64,000 nucleotides of DNA from contig JASENG010000009.1 in NCBI GenBank assembly GCA_030027265.1, forward strand, positions 62,001-126,000, in the 5' to 3' direction. Below the pieces are notes generated by a model. It saw nothing but the letters and a program-made list of their open reading frames with translations. It made no database searches and was not told the origin of the DNA. The position numbers and the translations under genes are program-made. The stretch comes from Lysinibacillus fusiformis (lineage in GTDB: Bacteria; Bacillota; Bacilli; Bacillales_A; Planococcaceae). This document shows, piece after piece, positions 52,937 through 61,108 of the stretch (the stretch's first letter is position 1; each line of letters starts with the position of its first letter).

Positions 52937-53011
52937 ATGACAAATGTATATGCAATTGTAAACAAGCGATTTGGTTTGTCTAATTTCACTCACCTCAAAG
53001 TACGGAGTTAA
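52937..53011 (+). CDS. Predicted 24-residue leader peptide upstream of the rsgA-like gene
   Basis: ATG 52937 lies 7 nt after the ribosome-binding site AGAGGTGG. It encodes MTNVYAIVNKRFGLSN followed by eight more residues ending KVRS, then TAA. It begins about 27 nt after the predicted transcription start. ACTCACCTC (52988-52996) inside the frame is complementary to GAGGTG-GAGT (52924-52933), its own ribosome-binding site, with one bulge. AACTGC (53010-53015), at the stop codon, can pair with GCAGTT (53092-53097) in the downstream terminator. This is the layout of a translation-sensing attenuator. Confidence 0.65.
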   Translation: MTNVYAIVNKRFGLSNFTHLKVRS

Positions 53012-53071
53012 CTGCTGTCCTTAATTTTAAATGATTAAGGTGTATTTAATTTATACTCTTTGAATGTGTTG

Positions 53072-53110
53072 AAACCTTTGACTGCCAAATCGCAGTTCAA
53101 ACGGTTTTTT
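53072..53110 (+). terminator. Leader terminator (attenuator) upstream of the rsgA-like gene
   Basis: AAACCTTTGACTGC (53072-53085) pairs with GCAGTTCAAACGGTTT (53092-53107) with two small bulges, then a T run. It lies between the strong promoter and the GTPase start at 53158. A separate CCTTAAT/ATTAAGG hairpin (about 53018-53039) lies upstream. Confidence 0.8.
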
Positions 53111-53157
53111 ATTTTGCGAAAAATACGGTGACAACACATTTAACGGAGGAATTTAAA

Positions 53158-54228
53158 TTGAATATAAAAGAATTAGGTTTTACACAATTTTTTGAGGACC
53201 AATTAAGTACACTTATAAAAGAGAAGAAATATGAAAAATGTGTACCTGCTCGTGTGTGTCTGGAGCATAAACACGCTTATCGAGTAATTTGTGAAACTGG
53301 CGAGTGGCTGGCATCTGTTTCGGGTCTCTATGCTTACGAAGCATTTCATCGAGCGGAGTTTCCGGCAGTAGGTGACTGGGTGCTTGTTGAAAAAATGGAT
53401 GGTGAAGATCGAGCAATCATTCATAAACTTTTAAACAGAAAATCTCAGTTCTCTCGAAAAATAGCCGGGCAAGAAATAGAAGAGCAGCTTGTTGCCGCAA
53501 ATGTAGACTTTGTTTTGCTTGTCATGAGCTTGAATGCTGATTTTAATGTTCGTCGGTTAGAACGATATTTAGTAGCTGCTTGGGATTCTGGAGCAACACC
53601 GATTATCGTCTTAACCAAATCAGATTTATGTGAGGATGCTGACAGCTATTTTAGAGAAGCGCAAGCTGTTGCTATGGGGGTAGAGATTTTTGTAGCAAGC
53701 TCTTATACCGGCGAGGGAATCGAGAAAATTCGTTCCTTATTTAAGGAAGGTGTAACCGGTGCTTTGCTTGGCTCATCGGGAGCAGGTAAATCAACATTAA
53801 CAAATGCTTTATATGGTGACGAAAAAATGGAAGTGTCTGATATTCGGGAAGATGATGCAAAGGGCAGACATACAACGACCCATCGTGAGCTAGTGTTATT
53901 GCCGGGAGGGGGTTGCCTGATCGATACGCCGGGAATGAGGGAGCTGCAACTTTGGGATCAAGGAGAAAGCCTTTCTTCTAGTTTCCAGGATGTTGAGGGG
54001 TTCGCATCAAATTGTCGCTATCGAGATTGTTCACATAAAAGTGAGCCGGGATGTGCCGTCCTAGATGCAATTGACAATGGTGAAATTGAGCGATCCAGGC
54101 TGCAAAGCTATTTTAAGCTGCAAAAAGAGCTGGCCTTTCTTGAACGTAAAACAAATACTCAGGCAAAGCTTGCAGAACAACGAAAATGGAAGCAAATTTC
54201 AAAAGGGCAAAAGAAAAGGTATAAATAA
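53158..54228 (+). CDS. rsgA: RsgA-like circularly permuted ribosome-associated GTPase
   Basis: A 356-residue GTPase: N-terminal OB-like domain, then the permuted G motifs G4 TKSD (153-156), G1 GSSGAGKS (205-212), G2 HTTTH, G3 DTPGM (256-260), then the zinc knuckle C286/C291/H293/C299. RsgA acts in 30S maturation. This copy is longer than the usual ~290-residue RsgA, lacks housekeeping neighbours, and sits behind an attenuator, so it may be an inducible paralogue. TTG 53158 follows GGAGG by 8 nt; GTG 53128 has no site. Confidence 0.9.
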   Translation: MNIKELGFTQFFEDQLSTLIKEKKYEKCVPARVCLEHKHAYRVICETGEWLASVSGLYAYEAFHRAEFPAVGDWVLVEKMDGEDRAIIHKLLNRKSQFSRKIAGQEIEEQLVAANVDFVLLVMSLNADFNVRRLERYLVAAWDSGATPIIVLTKSDLCEDADSYFREAQAVAMGVEIFVASSYTGEGIEKIRSLFKEGVTGALLGSSGAGKSTLTNALYGDEKMEVSDIREDDAKGRHTTTHRELVLLPGGGCLIDTPGMRELQLWDQGESLSSSFQDVEGFASNCRYRDCSHKSEPGCAVLDAIDNGEIERSRLQSYFKLQKELAFLERKTNTQAKLAEQRKWKQISKGQKKRYK

Positions 54229-54285
54229 CTTCTCTTCATCATTAGGAACCAAAAGGGTGGAGAGGGAGTCAATATATAATAATAT

Positions 54286-54317
54286 AAAAGCTGACGAGTA
54301 TTCTCGTTGGCTTTTTT
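54286..54317 (+). terminator. Terminator of the rsgA-like gene
   Basis: AAAGCTGACGAG pairs with CTCGTTGGCTTT with G-U pairs, then a T run. Confidence 0.85.
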
Positions 54318-54483
54318 ACTTCTAAGTGATGAATGGATATACTTTAGTAGGAGATACGAAGTTTTTCGTGAATGATTAAAAGAAAAATTGAATAGGGTGT
54401 AATAATAGAGTAGCATTAGGATATAGAATTGACAGTGATAGATTCATCACGCAATATATTACTCATACATAAGGAGAGAATGA

Positions 54484-55092
54484 ATGGAAACCTGGATTAC
54501 AACAATAATGGAGGATTTTGGATACTTAGGGGTATTCTTATTAATCATGCTGGAAAACTTATTCCCTCCAATTCCTTCAGAAGTGATTTTGACATTTGGC
54601 GGCTTTATGACGACGGATACCGACTTAACTATTACGGGCGTTATTATTGCATCCACAATTGGTTCGGTAGCTGGGGCAATTATACTTTATGGAATTGGTG
54701 CAATCGTTGGGATTCAAAGAATTGAACGATTTGTGGATAAGTGGGGAAAAATTTTAAGATTAACAAGTAAAGATATTCACAAGGCCAACGCCTGGTTCGA
54801 AAAATATGATGTATGGACAGTATTCTTCTGTCGTTTTATCCCATTGATTCGCAGCTTAATTTCGTTGCCTGCAGGGCTTGCCAAAATGAACTTTTGGATT
54901 TTCCTATTGCTTACAACATTAGGTACGTTAATTTGGAATATGGTACTCGTCAACTTAGGAGCGGCTTTAGGGAATTCGTGGGAAACAGTTGTTCATTACA
55001 TGGATATCTACTCAAACTTTGCCTATGCAGCCCTAGTCCTAATCTTCTTAGTCATCGTTATTCGATTCTATAGAAAAAAGATGAGAAGTTAA
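54484..55092 (+). CDS. DedA-family membrane protein
   Basis: A 202-residue DedA/SNARE-associated protein with four or five helices, the re-entrant ENLFPPIPSEVIL near the start, and the hallmark FFCRFIPLIRSLISLPAGLA. Family members such as UptA and PetA move undecaprenyl phosphate or phospholipids across the membrane using ion gradients; the likely lipid here is unknown. AAGGAG lies 7 nt before ATG 54484. It is monocistronic. Confidence 0.9.
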   Translation: METWITTIMEDFGYLGVFLLIMLENLFPPIPSEVILTFGGFMTTDTDLTITGVIIASTIGSVAGAIILYGIGAIVGIQRIERFVDKWGKILRLTSKDIHKANAWFEKYDVWTVFFCRFIPLIRSLISLPAGLAKMNFWIFLLLTTLGTLIWNMVLVNLGAALGNSWETVVHYMDIYSNFAYAALVLIFLVIVIRFYRKKMRS

Positions 55093-55115
55093 ACTTAAGA
55101 GTGATTCAGAATTAT

Positions 55116-55153
55116 GTGTCCTTCATCATTTTATTGATGGGGGACATTTTTCT
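55116..55153 (+). terminator. Terminator of the dedA gene
   Basis: GTGTCC-ttCATCA pairs with TTGATG-gGGGACAT, then TTTTTCTT. Confidence 0.8.
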
Positions 55154-55288
55154 TATGGTTGCGAGTTTTTGATGCACGCCCAACATCGATGAAGAAAGCG
55201 GCGGCATTACTCATATGAATGAAAAACAGTGGAGGAGAGGATAAAGTGGACAGAGGGATCAAATAAAATCATTCTCGAGCAATACTTG

Positions 55289-55840
55289 GAGGTCTTTGCC
55301 AATAAATAGCCGGAAAACTTCCGTTTAATTATAGAATAAACCAAAAAACAGTTTAAATAACCGGAGAGATTCCGCCTATCGACTTAAAAATCGTGAAAAT
55401 GGATGATCTTTCATAGAATAGTCGGAAAAACTTCCCTTATTTCCCCTGAAACAAGCTTCATTCGATGAATAACGGAAAAAACTCCGCTTATTTCAATTTT
55501 ACTAGTTGCTAAAACTTTTGGGAGGGAATAGAAATTCTTTTTCCGAGGTCTTCGCCAATAAATAGCCGGAAAACTTCCTCTTAATTTGAAACTAAACGAA
55601 AAAGCAGCTTAAATAGCCGGAGAAATTCCGCCTATCGACTTAAAAATCGTGAAAATGGATGATCTTTCTTAGAATAGTCGGAAAAACTTCCGTTATTTCC
55701 TCTGAAACAGGCCTCATTCGATGAATAACGGAAAAAACTCCGCTAATGTCAATTTCGCTAGTTGCTAAAACTTTTGGGGGGAAATAGAAATTCATTTTTG
55801 GATGTTCCTCAACAATAAATAACCGGAAAACTTCCTCTTA
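55289..55840. repeat. 256-bp tandem repeat, two full copies and a partial third
   Basis: Copy 1 is 55289-55544, copy 2 is 55545-55800, and a third begins at 55801 and fades after about 40 bp. Each unit starts GAGGTCTT[T/C]GCCAATAAA and holds four small hairpin motifs spaced about 60 bp (CCGGAAAACTTCC, CCGGAGA.ATTCCGCC, GTCGGAAAAACTTCC, AACGGAAAAAACTCCGC). The copies differ by scattered substitutions. The same motif occurs at 18890-19080. No gene lies within; the gap from 55154 to 55985 is otherwise empty. Confidence 0.92.
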
Positions 55841-55985
55841 ATCATCCCACCGAAGAAAACCAAAATGGTCCTCAGCACCTGCACTGGCTAAAGACCATTT
55901 TAATGCGCGATAATCCCTCATCAACATGTGAATTCGATATAATAATATCAGTTTTCGAAATCCCCCATCCCAGAAAGGAAAATCG

Positions 55986-57197
55986 CTATGCCATCTTCTC
56001 TACATTATCCTTTGGCAGGAAGAATGCCACCACGAGCAGTATCGGTAAAATAGAAACGATTTTAATTGTCGTATCAATTCCTATATTATCGAGTAAAAAT
56101 CCGATTACTACTGCCCCAATAGCACCCATTCCAAATGCAAAGCCTGTTGTGAGGCCTGCCATAGTTCCAATTTTACTTGGAACTAGTTCCTGTGCATAAA
56201 CCACCGTAACCGAGAAGCTAATCATGATTAAGGTACCAATAATGATTAAGAAAACCAGAACTAACCAAATCGGCATATACGGCAACATTAGGCAAAAGGG
56301 AAGTGGCCCAACAACTGAAAGGAGAATAACATTTTTCCTCCCGATTCGGTCAGAGAGTGAGCCTCCGAAAAATGTCCCGACGACACCAAAAGCCATAAAG
56401 ATGAAAATAAATACTTGTCCAGTTCTTAAAGATAAATCATAATGATCCATTAAATAGAACACATAGAAATTTGTAATGTTTGTTGTATAAAATGAACGAG
56501 CAAAAATAATTGTCAGCAAAAGTCCTAAAGCAATGCCAACTTGCTTTTTAGTTAGAGGCGGTAAAGAGGAGATAAGTATTTTTTTCTTATTCTTCTCTAA
56601 TTTCTCCGCCTGTAACTGCGCCATATACCATCTGGATAATTTTAACAATATAGCTATCCCGATTGCTGTTAATAATAGAACGATTGCCGCACCGTGCTGT
56701 CCATAGACATCTAATATAAATGCGCTGATTAATGGGGCTAAAGCTTGTCCCGAATTTCCTCCAACCTGATAGATTGATTGAGCAAGGCCTCTTTTATTGC
56801 CTGCTGACATAAAGGATACCTTTGAGCCCTCAGGGTGAAAGACAGCTGATCCCAATCCTAAAAATAATACAGCGATAATAATGACCCAATAGGATTCGGC
56901 CAATACCAGCATGAGCAAGCCTACAAAAGAACTCATCATCCCTATCGGCAATGCATATGGCATTGGTTTCTTATCACTAACGAATCCGACCACTGGCTGA
57001 AGGGTAGAAGAAAACATATTTAAAACAAAGGAAATCATTCCAAGTGCAGTAAAAGAGAGCCCTAGATCTCGTTCCAGCAGCGGAAACATTGCCGGGACAA
57101 CCGATTGCATCGTATCGTTGATTAGATGGGCAACTCCGATAGCGATCATTACTGGATAAATTGGATTATTCGAAGAAGTAGTATTGTTTGCCTTCAT
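55986..57197 (-). CDS. MFS exporter, fosmidomycin-resistance (Fsr)-like
   Basis: A 403-residue, 12-helix MFS protein. The Fsr-family segment HPEGSKVSFMSAGNKRGLAQ, followed by SIYQVGGNSGQALAPL, is clear, as is the second motif GGSLSDRIGRKN. Proteins of this group export fosmidomycin and other small compounds by proton antiport. ATG 57197 (MKANNTTSSN) is preferred; a longer frame to 57263 has no ribosome-binding site, and AAAGGTGTG lies upstream of the chosen start. It is divergent from the Mef-like unit. Confidence 0.88.
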   Translation of the reverse strand: MKANNTTSSNNPIYPVMIAIGVAHLINDTMQSVVPAMFPLLERDLGLSFTALGMISFVLNMFSSTLQPVVGFVSDKKPMPYALPIGMMSSFVGLLMLVLAESYWVIIIAVLFLGLGSAVFHPEGSKVSFMSAGNKRGLAQSIYQVGGNSGQALAPLISAFILDVYGQHGAAIVLLLTAIGIAILLKLSRWYMAQLQAEKLEKNKKKILISSLPPLTKKQVGIALGLLLTIIFARSFYTTNITNFYVFYLMDHYDLSLRTGQVFIFIFMAFGVVGTFFGGSLSDRIGRKNVILLSVVGPLPFCLMLPYMPIWLVLVFLIIIGTLIMISFSVTVVYAQELVPSKIGTMAGLTTGFAFGMGAIGAVVIGFLLDNIGIDTTIKIVSILPILLVVAFFLPKDNVEKMA

Positions 57198-57336
57198 AAT
57201 TTTGAAATCACACCTTTTATTCAAATCGTAGTTACAATTATACCCTTTTCTGAATATTTGCAAAGGATATTTGGGTTTATATAGAGAAAACTTCCTTTAC
57301 AAATACTTAAGTAAGGATTTACCTTTTCTCTAAATA

Positions 57337-57365
57337 TTTAGGATGATGATGTGTTACAATATAAT
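57337..57365 (+). promoter_or_regulatory. Probable sigma-A promoter of the Mef-like leader
   Basis: TATAAT is exact (57360-57365). The -35 candidate TTTAGG at 17-bp spacing is weak. Transcription would start near 57372, about 22 nt before the leader ATG. Confidence 0.5.
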
Positions 57366-57393
57366 TCACTTTATAGGAATGGAGGGTTTTCGC

Positions 57394-57426
57394 ATGCAAT
57401 CAGTTAGACTACGTCACATCATATAG
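57394..57426 (+). CDS. Leader peptide MQSVRLRHII with macrolide-arrest-like RLR motif
   Basis: ATG 57394 sits 7 nt after GGAGGG. The ten-codon frame encodes MQSVRLRHII and stops at TAG 57424-57426. Arg-Leu-Arg matches the (+)X(+) motif at which macrolide-bound ribosomes stall in leaders such as those of ermD-type and mef(A)-type genes (for example MTASMRLR, from memory). A terminator (57552-57589) and then a Mef-like exporter gene follow. Too short for routine gene calls, it is supported by the site, motif and context. Confidence 0.7.
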   Translation: MQSVRLRHII

Positions 57427-57503
57427 AACCATCATTTAGATACGTTCAAATCTCTGCATTCAGAGTAAATGGGATTGGTCTAACGATGTTGGAAACCTTT
57501 AAT

Positions 57504-57590
57504 TGCGGATAAGAAAGTATAGCAGTTTCGTATCCGTATAAGCGCAGCTAAGGTTAATCGCAAATAGCTTGGCGATTAACCAATTTTTCT
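57504..57590. repeat. Dispersed repeat copy 2 (TGCGGATAAGAAAGTATA family)
   Basis: It shares an 18-base identity with 25053-25070 and then CTAAGGTTAATCGC. In this copy both arms of the internal stem are intact and form the terminator at 57552-57589. Confidence 0.75.
57552..57589 (+). terminator. Leader terminator upstream of the Mef-like gene
   Basis: GGTTAATCGC (57552-57561) is perfectly complementary to GCGATTAACC (57572-57581), followed by AATTTTTCT. It lies between the leader peptide and the exporter gene. Confidence 0.75.
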
Positions 57591-57778
57591 AATGCGAATA
57601 GATTTGAAAAAGGGATGCGAGCCTCTCGTTTATTTCGAAAAAGAGTTTGTTGATTTTTTTCAATCGGATCAATACCAACTGCAACAGATAGATTAACTTG
57701 TGTTTATGAATGTATTGTAATGAAATGGTTCTAATAAGATTTTCATCATAAAATCAATTAGAAAAGGATGTAGCATTT

Positions 57779-59017
57779 ATGAGTCACCCTGAACAAATTA
57801 CAGTACAAAATTGGAAGAAAAATATTACGCTATTTTTAGGGAGCCAAACGATTTCGTTATTTGGTTCTGCCCTCGTTCAATATGCCATCATGTGGTATAT
57901 TACCTTAACTACTCAATCTGGGATTATGATGACGATATCGATTATTTGCGGATTTGTTCCAACGTTTTTCCTGTCACCTTTTGCAGGAGTTTGGGCAGAT
58001 CGCTATAATCGCAAATTTCTAATTATATTTGCAGATTCAATGATTGCTATAGCTACACTGATATTGGCCATTTTATTTTTAAATGGATATGATTCCATGT
58101 GGTTATTATTTGTTATTTCTGCTGTACGAGCTGTTGGAACGGGGATACAAACCCCGGCAGTTGGGGCAATTTTACCTCAGATTGTACCAGGAGATCAGCT
58201 GACGAAAGTAAATGGTGCAAACGGAAGTATTCAAGCTCTTGTGATGCTGGTGGCGCCTATTGCAAGTGCTGGACTTCTATCGATGACAACAATCGAAATT
58301 ATTTTCTTTATTGATGTCGTTACTGCTGCAATCGCAGTTTTCACATTACTATTGTTCTTAAAAGTACCACTGCATGAAAAAGCAAAAGAAGCGCAAACAA
58401 CAGGCTACTTTAGTGATTTTAAAGCGGGTCTATCTTATATTAACCAACATGCATTTTTAAAGAAATTTTTTACATTCTTTGCGATGTTTCTTATTTTAGC
58501 AGCGCCAGCCGCCTTCTTGACGCCTTTACAAGTAACAAGAAGCTTTGGAGCAAATGAATGGTATTTATCAGCGATTGAAATTGCCTTTTCCATAGGGATG
58601 ATGGCTGGAGGAATACTTATAGCCTCATGGGGCGGTTTTAAAAATAAAACGCATACAATGACGATATCAGCCTTTGGTTTTGGTATCGGTACTGTTTTAC
58701 TTGGTGTAGTCCCTGTATTTTGGATTTACTTAATCATTATGGCCCTTGTCGGGATTGTTATGCCGATGTTTAATACACCAGCAACAGTATTGCTTCAAGA
58801 AAAGGTTGAACCGGATTACTTGGGGCGAGTGTTTGGGGTTTTAACGATGATTTCGACTTCGGTAATGCCGCTGGGGATGATTATCTTTGGTCCGCTTGCA
58901 GATATTGTAGCAATCGAATGGCTATTAATCGGAACAGGGATATTGCTGTTCCTGCTCGGATTCGTCTTACTGGGAAGCAAAGTATTGATAGAAGCAGGGA
59001 AACCAGCTAAGGAATAA
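57779..59017 (+). CDS. Mef-like MFS exporter (DHA3 family)
   Basis: A 412-residue, 12-helix MFS protein. It follows the MefA-type pattern: NWKKNITLFLGSQTISLFGS at the start, FAGVWADRYNRKFLIIFAD as motif A, and RAVGTGIQTPAVGAILPQIV. Mef proteins export macrolides, in Gram-positives often with an ABC-F partner. AAGGATG lies upstream of ATG 57779. The leader peptide with RLR and the terminator in the 400-nt leader suggest macrolide-inducible expression. The true substrate is not proven. Confidence 0.85.
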   Translation: MSHPEQITVQNWKKNITLFLGSQTISLFGSALVQYAIMWYITLTTQSGIMMTISIICGFVPTFFLSPFAGVWADRYNRKFLIIFADSMIAIATLILAILFLNGYDSMWLLFVISAVRAVGTGIQTPAVGAILPQIVPGDQLTKVNGANGSIQALVMLVAPIASAGLLSMTTIEIIFFIDVVTAAIAVFTLLLFLKVPLHEKAKEAQTTGYFSDFKAGLSYINQHAFLKKFFTFFAMFLILAAPAAFLTPLQVTRSFGANEWYLSAIEIAFSIGMMAGGILIASWGGFKNKTHTMTISAFGFGIGTVLLGVVPVFWIYLIIMALVGIVMPMFNTPATVLLQEKVEPDYLGRVFGVLTMISTSVMPLGMIIFGPLADIVAIEWLLIGTGILLFLLGFVLLGSKVLIEAGKPAKE

Positions 59018-59019
59018 AT

Positions 59020-59059
59020 AAAAAGAAGATTTCGGTATAGAGCCGAAATCTTCTTTTTT
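59020..59059. terminator. Bidirectional terminator between Mef-like and ndh genes
   Basis: AAAAGAAGATTTCGG (59021-59035) is perfectly complementary to CCGAAATCTTCTTTT (59043-59057). Confidence 0.95.
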
Positions 59060-59068
59060 AGTTAAGTA

Positions 59069-60253
59069 TTAATAAGCTAAGCCAAATAAGGCTTTAATAT
59101 GTGTTAAATAACGAACGTGGCTAGCTTCTTTCATTAATGAAGCTGGAAGGCCTTTTAATGGAATGTTGTTGCTTCCAACAGTAGCTACACCGTCTTTGCG
59201 TCCAAGACTAGCAAGTGTACCAGAGTTAATAGGATTAAATACTTCTAGTTTTTGTCCTTCAAGAGTTGCATATAAGTTATAGCCTGCAGTTTCCCCCATT
59301 TGCCATGCTACTTGAGCAGTTGGCGCAAATAATGGACGACCGCCATCAGCTGGAAGAGCAACAGAAGCATCTCCAACAACATATACTTCTGGGTGAGATT
59401 TAGAGCGTAAATACTCATCGATCACTGCTTTACCGCGATCACATTCAAGACCTGACTCTTGTACTAATGGAAGTGCTGCAACCCCGCCAGTCCAGATGAA
59501 TGTATTTGCTTCAATCACAGAGCCGTCTTTAAGAGAAATTTTATTTCCTTCTACGCCTGTTACAGGAAGACCAGTTAAGAATTCAACGCCGCGTTTTGTT
59601 AAGCTTTCAGTAGCACGTGTGATTAAATCATCCGGAAGTACAGGCAAGATTTTAGGACCCGCTTCAACAAGCTTGATGTTAAGATCTTTAAAGTCCACAC
59701 CGTATTTTCTAGCGATTTTAGGGAAGTTATCAACGATTTCGCCAACTAGCTCGACACCAGTTAAACCGCCTCCCCCAATTACGATTGTTGCATCTGCCGG
59801 ATTTTTTGATTTTGCATAAGCAGCGATTTTGCTTTCGATGTGATGGTTAATACGGTTCGCATCGTCAACAGATTTTAAGACCATACTGTTTTCTTCAAGG
59901 CCTGGAATACCGAAGAAACCAGTTTGGCTGCCAAGAGCTACTACTAGGTTGTCATATTCCATTACAGAACCATCAACCATGTGAACTTCTTTGTTTTCTA
60001 CCGAGAAAGATTTTACTTCATTTACTACAACGTTAACATCTTTATCTTTAAATAGTTTTGTTAAAGGGAAAGAGATTGCGCGTTCAGTAGTTGTTCCACC
60101 TGCAAGTCGGTGTAATTCCGTAATTAGTTGGTGAGTAGGGTATTTATTCACCACTGTTACTTTTGCTTCTTCTTTACTTACATATTTACGTAATGTTAGA
60201 GCAGTTAGTAAACCACCATAACCTGCACCTAAGATGACGATTTCTTTTGCCAT
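59069..60253 (-). CDS. ndh: Type II NADH dehydrogenase (NDH-2, YumB/YjlD-like)
   Basis: A 394-residue FAD-dependent oxidoreductase. The FAD-binding loop GAGYGG is at 9-14, the NADH-binding motif VIGGGGLTGVEL is in the middle, and EVYVVGDAS is the late FAD contact. It passes electrons from NADH to menaquinone at the membrane without pumping protons. ATG 60253 follows GGAGG. The DUF1641 gene lies 38 nt upstream on the same strand, a common pairing, so they probably form one transcript. Confidence 0.92.
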   Translation of the reverse strand: MAKEIVILGAGYGGLLTALTLRKYVSKEEAKVTVVNKYPTHQLITELHRLAGGTTTERAISFPLTKLFKDKDVNVVVNEVKSFSVENKEVHMVDGSVMEYDNLVVALGSQTGFFGIPGLEENSMVLKSVDDANRINHHIESKIAAYAKSKNPADATIVIGGGGLTGVELVGEIVDNFPKIARKYGVDFKDLNIKLVEAGPKILPVLPDDLITRATESLTKRGVEFLTGLPVTGVEGNKISLKDGSVIEANTFIWTGGVAALPLVQESGLECDRGKAVIDEYLRSKSHPEVYVVGDASVALPADGGRPLFAPTAQVAWQMGETAGYNLYATLEGQKLEVFNPINSGTLASLGRKDGVATVGSNNIPLKGLPASLMKEASHVRYLTHIKALFGLAY

Positions 60254-60291
60254 GATAAATCCTCCGTCCATACTAGTTAAATATAAGGAAA

Positions 60292-60714
60292 CTATTCTTG
60301 TGTTTTACGTTCTGCTTGAACTTCTAAAAAAGCATTTGCGAAGCGGAAAAGCTTCTGTGCTTCCGGATCTTTCAATAATTTTAATAGTCCGAATAAACCG
60401 ATTGTTTCGTTTGTAGCATCGGCACGATCTTTTGCTTCAATAGCAGTGGCAGCGATAGATTTAACTGAACCAATTACAGGCTCAGACATTTCTTTAATAG
60501 CGCTCACTGTATCACTTTTTAATACTTCATCCGTTGCAACTAATTGAGCTAAATCATAAGTTTTCGTTAAAAGTGTTACAACCTCAGTTAGCTTAGGTAA
60601 TTGTTCTACTAGAGTAGTTAGTGATTCTTGAACTTCAGGCTTTAATAATTGGTCAAGTAAATCTGTTCTTCCTGTTAGTAAGCCTTGCTGAGCTTGAGTC
60701 AATTCTTCTGACAT
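60292..60714 (-). CDS. DUF1641 helical protein linked to ndh
   Basis: A 140-residue helical protein with the DUF1641 pattern near its C-terminus (GLFGLLKLLKDPEAQKLFRF). DUF1641 proteins are regularly encoded next to NDH-2 or formate dehydrogenase genes and are thought to help dock or regulate them. ATG 60714 follows AAGGAG by 8 nt; the preceding TTG is less likely. It is the first gene of the ndh transcript. Confidence 0.87.
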   Translation of the reverse strand: MSEELTQAQQGLLTGRTDLLDQLLKPEVQESLTTLVEQLPKLTEVVTLLTKTYDLAQLVATDEVLKSDTVSAIKEMSEPVIGSVKSIAATAIEAKDRADATNETIGLFGLLKLLKDPEAQKLFRFANAFLEVQAERKTQE

Positions 60715-61108
60715 ATCCAATTCTCCTTTGCATTTTGCACATTAGCATTTTACTTTGAAAAAGTTTGATAAATATTTCACATAAAGTTATACAACCCACA
60801 TTGAAATCAAACCAAATTTTTCATCATTGTGAATTTTATACATCTCCAATGATAAACTAAATATTCTCGTAATCCTATACTTCTTTGTTAAAAATCTAAA
60901 TGTGAGTCATATGTTAGAAAATTTTTAATATAAAAACAATTTTCTGTTAACAATGAGATAAAGCTTAAGTTAAAATTTAGCAAAATCTTGAACTTAAGCT
61001 TTACAAGATGAATTATACGACTTAATTCTCGTAATTTCTATTAATAAAGAAAGAATTTTAATTTATACTGAGTTCGAAAGCGGGTATGTTGAAATTTTAT
61101 AGGAAATC
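60715..61108. other. Gap with a perfect 12-bp inverted repeat
   Basis: AAAGCTTAAGTT (60960-60971) and AACTTAAGCTTT (60991-61002) are perfectly complementary around 19 nt, with no T run. The rest is AT-rich; I see no gene. Confidence 0.6.
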
